A stretch of 20,287 nt of DNA from positions 1 through 20,287 of the forward strand of contig CAINWJ010000103.1 in assembly GCA_903854455.1 (NCBI GenBank), given 5' to 3'. The stretch is from Candidatus Peribacteria bacterium. GTDB taxonomy: Bacteria > Patescibacteriota > Gracilibacteria > Peribacterales > Peribacteraceae. The notes beneath the pieces were generated by a model, which did no database searches, was not told the DNA's origin, and worked only from the letters and a program-made list of their open reading frames with translations. Positions 15,391 to 20,287 of this stretch are shown in pieces. The position numbers and the translations under genes are program-made. Within the stretch, counting starts at the first letter, position 1, and each line of letters starts with the position of its first letter.

Positions 15391-15903
15391 ATGAACCACC
15401 TCCCCTCCCTCCGCCGGCTTGCCGGTTTCACTCTCATCGAGTTGATTGTCGTCGTCGCGATCATCGCGATCATCGCGGCAACAGTGTTCGTCGCCCTGGA
15501 TCCGGGCAAGCGTCTCCACGTCTCCCGCAACAGCAGGCGCTGGTCCGACGTCACAACCGTCATCAAAGCTGTGAAGTTGTACGAAGCGGATAACGCTTCT
15601 CTCCCGGCAGCCATCGACGCTGTCCCGGCAACCGTCCAGATGCTTGGATCGACAGTGACATGTCCTCCTCCCGCCTGCACAGGCGTCACGTTCCCTGGCA
15701 GCAACTGTACGATTGATCTCAGTTCCACTCTCCGCTCGTACCTGAAGGCAATGCCGATCGACCCGACGAGCGGCTCCGGTGCAGGGAACACGCGCTACTA
15801 CGTCAACGCGAGCGGCAGCGTCCTCACCGTTGGAGCCTGCAACGCCGAAGGCGAAGGTTCCGGAGGCTCCGGCACCGCACCGACGATCACCGTCTCACAG
15901 TAA
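15391..15903 (+). CDS. Type IV prepilin, probable major pilin (paralogue 1)
   Basis: A 170-residue prepilin. Leader of 12 residues ending in G12, then F13-TLIE17 with the +5 Glu, and the hydrophobic helix LIVVVAIIAIIAATVFVAL. The motif DPGKRLHVSRNSRRW follows, then a small head domain with four cysteines (C91, C96, C106, C150) and a Gly/Ser-rich tail ending in TAPTITVSQ. It is very similar to the gene at 16083, especially up to residue 51 and around CPPxxCTGVTFPGSNC. The ATG at 15391 gives a proper short leader; an upstream frame start would destroy it. It is divergent from pilB and followed by a strong terminator, so it is its own transcript, as expected for an abundant subunit. Confidence 0.92.
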   Translation: MNHLPSLRRLAGFTLIELIVVVAIIAIIAATVFVALDPGKRLHVSRNSRRWSDVTTVIKAVKLYEADNASLPAAIDAVPATVQMLGSTVTCPPPACTGVTFPGSNCTIDLSSTLRSYLKAMPIDPTSGSGAGNTRYYVNASGSVLTVGACNAEGEGSGGSGTAPTITVSQ

Positions 15904-15930
15904 ATGTTCATTTGTTTTATTTTGTCACCG

Positions 15931-15956
15931 AAGCCCGCCACCCGGCGGGCTTTTTT
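15931..15956 (+). terminator. Rho-independent terminator after prepilin 1
   Basis: AAGCCCGCC, loop ACCC, GGCGGGC followed by six T residues (15951-15956). The stem GCCCGCC/GGCGGGC (15933-15950) is perfect, and the A tract before it pairs with the first Ts. It lies 28 bases after the stop codon and separates the two prepilin genes. Confidence 0.9.
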
Positions 15957-16044
15957 ATTGTAGAAAAGGATCGATTACCGCATATCATCAGGCGAGAATG
16001 GCAAGTTGCAACCACGTGTCGGACACCGTAGTGTGACGGGAAGA

Positions 16045-16050
16045 TACAGT
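16045..16050 (+). promoter_or_regulatory. Possible -10 box of the second prepilin
   Basis: TACAGT lies 32 bases upstream of the ATG at 16083, with no convincing -35. The terminator upstream means the second prepilin needs its own promoter, which makes this hexamer a reasonable candidate. Confidence 0.3.
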
Positions 16051-16082
16051 TCTTACACTTCCCTTTTTTCCCGCTTCTTATT

Positions 16083-16592
16083 ATGACCACTTTTCAATCC
16101 GTGAAGCTCCGCAAAGGTTTCACACTCATTGAACTCATCATCGTCGTCGCGATCATCGCGATCATCGCAGCGACAGTGTTCGTCGCGTTGGATCCAGGCA
16201 AGCGTCTCCACGTCTCCCGTAACAGCAGACGGTGGGCTGATGTCACAGCCGTTGCCAAAGCGGTGAGACTCTACGAAACGGACAATGCGGGTCTGCCGAG
16301 CGGCATCGACCTGGATGCGAGTTCAGTGCAAATGCTTGGTACCGCCTCAGCCTGTCCGCCTGCCGACTGCACAGGCGTGACATTCCCGGGGAGCAATTGC
16401 TTCGTCAGTCTGACGAGTGACCTGAGCACATACCTCAAGGGAATCCCTCTCGATCCTCTGAATGGAACGGATTCCAATACGCGGTACTACGTGAACCGAA
16501 ACGGCGGCGTGATCACGGTAGGCGCGTGTGATGCGGAAGGTGAAAGTGCCGGCGGCTCCGGCACAGCGCCGACAATTTCGGTTTCGCAGTAA
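16083..16592 (+). CDS. Type IV prepilin, probable major pilin (paralogue 2)
   Basis: A 169-residue prepilin, paralogue of the gene 692 bases upstream. Leader MTTFQSVKLRKG then F13-TLIE17, helix LIIVVAIIAIIAATVFVAL, the same DPGKRLHVSRNSRRW motif, and four cysteines at matching places (C91, C96, C106, C149). The Gly-rich tail ends in TAPTISVSQ. Differences concentrate in the exposed head (residues 70-90, 108-145), the usual place for variation in surface-exposed pilin. A C/T tract (CCCTTTTTTCCC) precedes the ATG. It is probably a tandem duplication followed by divergence, giving two interchangeable or differently expressed subunits. No terminator with a T run is seen after it, but a long inverted repeat follows. 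Confidence 0.92.
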   Translation: MTTFQSVKLRKGFTLIELIIVVAIIAIIAATVFVALDPGKRLHVSRNSRRWADVTAVAKAVRLYETDNAGLPSGIDLDASSVQMLGTASACPPADCTGVTFPGSNCFVSLTSDLSTYLKGIPLDPLNGTDSNTRYYVNRNGGVITVGACDAEGESAGGSGTAPTISVSQ

Positions 16593-16638
16593 GCGGGAAA
16601 GCTGCTCCTCAAGATCAGGAAGGCACGGATTCGATGAG

Positions 16639-16747
16639 AGAATTGAGAGAATGTAAAATGTAGAATGTGTAATGTAGAATTACGTTGGCTAAAAGCCAAA
16701 ATCTGACTTTCGTCATTCTACATTCTCAATTCTACATTCTCAATTCT
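16639..16747. repeat. Long imperfect inverted repeat element
   Basis: The left arm (16639-16680, made of AGAATTGAGA, GAATGTAAAATG, TAGAATGTG and AATGTAGAAT units) is the reverse complement, with small shifts, of the right arm (16713-16747, repeated CATTCTACATTCTCAATT units). In the centre is a nested hairpin TTGGCT-AAA-AGCCAA (16685-16699). There is no coding potential. It resembles a small non-autonomous element or an expanded form of the AT-rich repeats seen in the chemotaxis operon, and could also stop transcription after the prepilin. Confidence 0.6.
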
Positions 16748-16769
16748 GTCCGGTCTCCTCAAACAAAAA

Positions 16770-16798
16770 TTGACGCCATTCCTCTCTCCCTGTACAGT
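16770..16798 (+). promoter_or_regulatory. Promoter of rpmB
   Basis: TTGACG (16770-16775), a 17-base spacer, then TACAGT (16793-16798). The ATG lies 10 bases after the -10 box, so the predicted leader is about 4 nt, i.e. nearly leaderless. Confidence 0.65.
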
Positions 16799-16808
16799 CC
16801 CCACGCTC

Positions 16809-17012
16809 ATGTCACGCATTTGTTCCAAAACCGGCAAGAAAGGCGGCACGGGAAACCTCCGCAGTCACTCCATGCGCGCCACCAAGAGGCGCTTCAACGC
16901 GAACATCCAGAAGAAGCGTGTCTTCGATCCGAAGACGGGAAAGTTTGTCCGCATCAAAGTATCAACATCGTATCTGCGGACGCTGGCCAAAAGACTCGGA
17001 AAGAAAGCGTAG
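16809..17012 (+). CDS. rpmB: Ribosomal protein bL28
   Basis: A 67-residue basic protein of the 50S subunit. It matches bL28 from end to end: MSRICSKTGKKGGTGN at the N terminus, HSMRATKRRFNANIQKKR in the middle, and IKVSTSYLRTLAKR near the end. Only one cysteine remains (C5), so this is the zinc-free form. ATG 16809 begins exactly at the family start; an in-frame upstream start at 16770 lies in the promoter and is rejected. The stop codon is TAG, which shows that UAG is read as stop in this genome. Confidence 0.95.
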   Translation: MSRICSKTGKKGGTGNLRSHSMRATKRRFNANIQKKRVFDPKTGKFVRIKVSTSYLRTLAKRLGKKA

Positions 17013-17022
17013 CGATTGCCAA

Positions 17023-17053
17023 GCAGGAATATATCCTGCGTACACCTTTTTTT
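17023..17053 (+). terminator. Possible terminator after rpmB
   Basis: GCAGGA (17023-17028) pairs with TCCTGC (17034-17039) around ATATA. Seven T residues follow at 17047-17053. The 7-base gap between stem and T run makes it weaker than a standard terminator. Confidence 0.4.
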
Positions 17054-17145
17054 GTGCAAAGAATTTTTTCGATAAACGATTTGAACGAGATCTACTCTCA
17101 CGATATTCTCCATCCTGACCCTGATACCTGACCCTTCCCCTCTTT

Positions 17146-17499
17146 ATGGATCTCCTCGTCAAACCACTCGCCGGACTCCTCGGTTTCGCTCTGACAATGG
17201 CAGGCATCGCCGGCTTCTTCGTGGGGACGGGAATGCTCTTCGGCTTCGACGTGGACGCGATGCATAGCACCATTCATCTGGTCACAGGAGTCATCGGGCT
17301 TCTGGCATACGGAACGAGTCAGATCGCATCACGGTGGTACCTGATGGTCTTCGGCATCCTCTATACCGTCATCGCCATCATCGGATTTGCATTGGGGGAC
17401 AACATCATCGGACTCTTCATGGTCAACACGGCAGACAATTGGCTCCACCTCGGTATCGGCACAACTTGTCTGATCGTGAGTCTGGGGAGCGGAAAGTAA
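17146..17499 (+). CDS. Small four-helix membrane protein, DUF4383-like
   Basis: A 117-residue protein with four membrane helices (about 10-32, 44-60, 64-85, 98-113). The spacing of STIHLVTGVIGLLAY, RWYLMVFGILYTVIAIIGFALGD, and NTADNWLHLGIGTTCLIVSL matches the DUF4383 family of uncharacterised membrane proteins, where an N-x-x-DN-x-LHL motif precedes the last helix. The function of that family is unknown, and I infer nothing further. It has its own C/T-rich leader (CCCTTCCCCTCTTT before the ATG) and ends 9 bases before the convergent glycosyltransferase gene. Confidence 0.8.
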   Translation: MDLLVKPLAGLLGFALTMAGIAGFFVGTGMLFGFDVDAMHSTIHLVTGVIGLLAYGTSQIASRWYLMVFGILYTVIAIIGFALGDNIIGLFMVNTADNWLHLGIGTTCLIVSLGSGK

Positions 17500-17508
17500 A
17501 ACGTGATC

Positions 17509-19338
17509 TTATGCCTGAACAAACAAAACGACGACAAAAACTGACGAGCAGACGATGAAGGTCATGAGAATGCCAAGGGCGATTTCGCGAAGCAAAACCG
17601 GTAGCTGGGAGATGCCACGGATCAGATAGAATGCACACGGCAGAGCGAGTGCTGCGGAGAAGCGAAAATCCTGATTACTGGCGTACGCGAAGAGGTACGG
17701 ATAGAGGAATGCACCGAGTAGGAGACAGGCTGTAACGAAGTGCAGAGGTAATAAGCGATAGAAGGAAAATCGTAGCTCGCGAACGAAGCCATAGAGAAGC
17801 CACGGCAAGAGAAGTAGCGCGGATACGATCAGCGGATAGGCGATCCACAGTAACTTCTCAAACTTGAACTCGCCAAAGAGTGATGAACGAAAAAAATACT
17901 CGAGTAAATTTCCTCTGCGCGCATTGTCATCCCAAGGATCATTGAATGGCTGACGCGCAAGAGCGATGGGATTGAATGTAAACAAGTGACGAACATCACG
18001 AGGCACTGCAAGGCTGGGATTCATTTGGTCATTCCCCAATGACAAAGTTTTTGAATGGTTGGGTTCAACCAGAAGTCGGAGTGCCGGATACCATCCTGCG
18101 AGCGCGATAACAATCGTGCAGAAAAGTGCGACTCGCAAGACACGATGTCCGAGTGATGCTTTGCGCAACAAGAGAGGGAGCAATATCCCAGGAAGAAGTA
18201 CGAGAACACTCACTTTGGTCACCATGGACAATGAGAAAAGGATGCCGGTGCCTACGATCCATCTGTACCGAGGATTGCGCCACCACTGAAGCAACAGAAC
18301 AATGCAGCTCATCGTCAAAAGCAGTGATAACGTTTCGTTGGTGATACGTGAGGAGAAAAAAACAATGCCGGGGAATACGCAGAGCAGGAGACCAAAGAGC
18401 ATGACCCCGTACCGATCGCGCGAAGAGAAAAGGAGGGGGGTAGCGACAAGGGTGACTGCAAGTGTCAGAACGGAAAAGACCAAAGCCCACACCTGAAGTG
18501 AATGGAAGAGCATGGACTGAGTGAGACCGAAGAATCGCGAACAAAGCTCCATCCAAGCTGCAGAAAAGGCATAGTAGAGCGGTGCCTGATGAAACTCCCA
18601 TCCATCGCTTGCCATGGGAAGATGTCCGTGAGTACGGATAAAATTGATGTACTCAAGATGTCCGTCAAGATCGTGAGTACGGATGTCGTAGGCGGTTCCC
18701 TCAACATAAAGAAGGCGAATGATGATCCCGATAAACAAAACCGTGAGAAGGATGGATAACATCCTTTGTCTCGGAAACAGTGCACGAATACGCCAGGTGT
18801 ACCATCCAATCAGTATGAGAAATACGATGGTAATGAAAAGAACCAAAGGATCAGACGGAGAAACATCAATAGCAATACCCTCCGTCACGCCGATGTCGGA
18901 AATCTTCATCGCAAGCGTATTTCTTCCGGGAACGAGCCAACGACCCAGATTGATGCGTGTCTTGTCATGAGGAGAACAGAATGTCTTCTGATGATCGGGT
19001 ATCACCGTCTGCCGATTCACTGTCATGTGCTCCAAGCAATCATCGACCTGTACGGAGAAGACGTGCGGATGAATGAACGAAAGATCAATGGGAACGGATA
19101 GTGATATCGTCGATGCAATGGATGGAATGAAGAATGGGAGTTCGGCAGTGGCGGGAGTTCCCCCACTTGCAACGTACGTCGCGGGACCGATGGTGGGCAT
19201 CGTGAATGATCGCGCTGCAAACAGCAGAGCGCTGATCAGCACGAATATGAATGTGTCACGGAGAAAGCGACGGACACGCAATCGCTGTGATGTCACAGGC
19301 GGAACATTCTTTTTCCGAAGTGCGGCTCTCGTCGTCAT
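17509..19338 (-). CDS. GT-C type membrane glycosyltransferase
   Basis: 609 residues from ATG 19338, with about 11-13 membrane helices. TM1 (about 28-45) is followed by an exported domain of about 110 residues. That domain looks like a beta-sandwich: FSVQVDDCLEHMTVNRQTV then INLGRWLVPGRNTLAMKISDIG, a pattern known from sugar-binding jelly-roll modules. After TM2 comes the GT-C core: the first outer loop has THDLDGHLEYINFI, with the Asp-rich motif expected for the catalytic base, then EFHQAPLYYAFSAAW, typical of ArnT/PMT-like enzymes that move sugars from lipid carriers. The acceptor is unknown; glycosylation of pilins or of the cell surface is possible given the neighbours. Base composition looks more AT-rich than the pilus genes. 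It is convergent with the DUF4383-like gene. Confidence 0.75.
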   Translation of the reverse strand: MTTRAALRKKNVPPVTSQRLRVRRFLRDTFIFVLISALLFAARSFTMPTIGPATYVASGGTPATAELPFFIPSIASTISLSVPIDLSFIHPHVFSVQVDDCLEHMTVNRQTVIPDHQKTFCSPHDKTRINLGRWLVPGRNTLAMKISDIGVTEGIAIDVSPSDPLVLFITIVFLILIGWYTWRIRALFPRQRMLSILLTVLFIGIIIRLLYVEGTAYDIRTHDLDGHLEYINFIRTHGHLPMASDGWEFHQAPLYYAFSAAWMELCSRFFGLTQSMLFHSLQVWALVFSVLTLAVTLVATPLLFSSRDRYGVMLFGLLLCVFPGIVFFSSRITNETLSLLLTMSCIVLLLQWWRNPRYRWIVGTGILFSLSMVTKVSVLVLLPGILLPLLLRKASLGHRVLRVALFCTIVIALAGWYPALRLLVEPNHSKTLSLGNDQMNPSLAVPRDVRHLFTFNPIALARQPFNDPWDDNARRGNLLEYFFRSSLFGEFKFEKLLWIAYPLIVSALLLLPWLLYGFVRELRFSFYRLLPLHFVTACLLLGAFLYPYLFAYASNQDFRFSAALALPCAFYLIRGISQLPVLLREIALGILMTFIVCSSVFVVVLFVQA

Positions 19339-19349
19339 GATTGTACTAA

Positions 19350-19355
19350 AGTATA
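19350..19355 (-). promoter_or_regulatory. Possible -10 box of the glycosyltransferase gene
   Basis: Read on the - strand, TATACT lies 11 bases before the ATG at 19338. The same hexamer stands before the tRNA-Ser gene. No good -35 is seen. Confidence 0.35.
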
Positions 19356-19593
19356 GAGTGCAACAAGCATTGCCGGGCGTGGGAGAGGAAGGCTGAGCAA
19401 GGGAAAGTGGCAATCATTACTGGATCAGGACAAGCGTTTTGTACGGACTCATCGAATGCAACCGCGCCGAATACCGGAAACCAGCCCGAAAATGCAGTTG
19501 CATAGTCCGGCACCAATTGTTTCGCCGTCTCACTCTATCGATACTCATGACCAAGCCTATGCCAATCTCGACATAGTCCTCAGACGGATCCAG

Positions 19594-19684
<91 letters not shown>

Positions 19685-19700
19685 AAAGCAGAGCGGACGG

Positions 19701-19706
19701 AGTATA
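19701..19706 (-). promoter_or_regulatory. -10 box of tRNA-Ser
   Basis: Read on the - strand, TATACT lies 16 bases upstream of the tRNA 5' end, so transcription would begin about 9 bases before the mature end. The -35 region is not recognisable. Confidence 0.45.
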
Positions 19707-19727
19707 GCGGCTCATGATGGTGCTGCG

Positions 19728-20006
19728 CTACTTCGAACACACCTCGCATTTCTTCATGCAGCGGCACATCTGCTTGGACCAGCACATGGCGGCGGCGCAG
19801 AAGGCGATGATTGCGAGTGAGCCGGATGTAGATCCGAACTGGAAGGCAAATTCTGCCCCTCCGGCAGAAGCGACAACATGTGTCTGATAGACACCAATCG
19901 CTGCACCGATGGCAACAATGAAGAAGAGCAAGGCAAGCAGCCACTTGGCGGTGAAGCACGTCACGGAACAGGACGGTGGTGGCGCGGACTTTTTGAGAAT
20001 ACCCAT
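19728..20006 (-). CDS. Small cysteine-rich membrane protein, unknown
   Basis: A 92-residue protein from ATG 20006, not recognised as any family. It has two membrane helices (about 17-38 and 60-76) and a short C-terminal tail with a dense cysteine pattern (CWSKQMCRCMKKCEVCSK; five cysteines in 18 residues), plus two cysteines near the N terminus (SCSVTC). The tail could bind a metal or form disulfides; by the positive-inside rule it would face the cytoplasm. The ATG follows a C/T tract (TTCCCCCTCTTTCTC), the leader style of other genes here, which favours this start over the longer frame from 20099. It lies 43 bases upstream of tRNA-Ser on the same strand. Confidence 0.6.
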   Translation of the reverse strand: MGILKKSAPPPSCSVTCFTAKWLLALLFFIVAIGAAIGVYQTHVVASAGGAEFAFQFGSTSGSLAIIAFCAAAMCWSKQMCRCMKKCEVCSK

Positions 20007-20180
20007 GAGAAAGAGGGGGAAGAACCTTCGGATTCTAAGGGTGCTAACGGTGAAAGACACTTGCGCAGGAGAATCAAGAAGTATGAAGCATGATGGCATT
20101 TTTTAGGCTCAATTTTTTGAGAGACTAGATTTACCAATGCAGCAGCTCTGATGGAAAGGAATATTTGCCACCAAAGGGGG

Positions 20181-20225
20181 GCGTGCGCCGCAGGTGGGGG
20201 TCTGCTGGGGGGAATCGGCGCACGC
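20181..20225. repeat. 9-bp hairpin with long G-rich loop, terminator-like
   Basis: GCGTGCGCC (20181-20189) pairs perfectly with GGCGCACGC (20217-20225) across a 27-base G-rich segment, which can form an inner GCAG/CTGC stem. On the + strand the T-rich stretch GTTTTCTTTCT follows. No + strand gene lies upstream of it, so what it would terminate is unclear. It may be part of an RNA or element that continues past the window. Confidence 0.45.
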
Positions 20226-20287
20226 GTTTTCTTTCTGCCATTTCTTTGTCGCTTGAGTTCAACATCCAAGTGCAACACCCGGGTTTC

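Noticed and set aside
15449..16240. Insertion sequence suggested by the long direct repeat
   Set aside because: The repeated DNA is the conserved N-terminal coding part of two prepilin paralogues; there is no transposase.
881..16747. CRISPR array
   Set aside because: Repeats present are AT-rich or palindromic singletons without regular spacing or unique spacers; no cas gene.

Overview
The window looks like a chromosomal segment of a non-flagellated bacterium that carries a chemosensory operon and a type IV pilus (T4P) assembly locus side by side. Gene order, the PilX/pseudopilin style, short intergenic gaps, AT-rich interspersed repeats and near absence of Shine-Dalgarno sites suggest a Patescibacteria/CPR-type genome, possibly of the Peregrinibacteria/Peribacteria kind. 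That assignment is inference; no 16S gene is present. UAG ends rpmB and other genes here, so the code looks standard for that codon.

Left part, + strand (about 320-6620): a compact chemotaxis operon cheW - chemoreceptor - cheY - cheB (catalytic domain only) - cheA (no P2 domain) - cheC - cheD. A strong extended -10 box lies before cheW, with a perfect 12-bp palindrome over the probable start point. Gaps are short, and cheA/cheC overlap by ATGA. No cheR and no flagellar gene is visible. The probable output is the pilus, which lies just downstream.

Middle part, - strand (15331 down to 6723): pilB - pilC - GspH-like pseudopilin - a 996-aa giant pseudopilin with an adhesin-like body - a PilW/PilV-like pseudopilin - PilX-like protein - PilM-like protein. 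The PilM-like frame is cut by an in-frame TAG, and about 100 residues of the actin-like fold seem to be missing. A sigma70-type promoter (TTGAAA-17-TATCAT) precedes pilB. Divergently, on the + strand, two paralogous prepilins (15391-16592) are probably the major pilins, with a clear terminator after the first.

Right part: rpmB (ribosomal protein bL28) with its own promoter, a DUF4383-like membrane protein, a convergent GT-C type membrane glycosyltransferase, a tRNA-Ser(GGA), and a small cysteine-rich membrane protein.

Intergenic DNA is not empty. It holds short perfect hairpins (several with a central CATCGTG), two near-identical copies of a 25-nt AT-rich repeat, and a long inverted repeat between the second prepilin and rpmB. 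Starts are preceded by C/T tracts rather than purine-rich ribosome binding sites. The first 300 bases hold no gene I can support.
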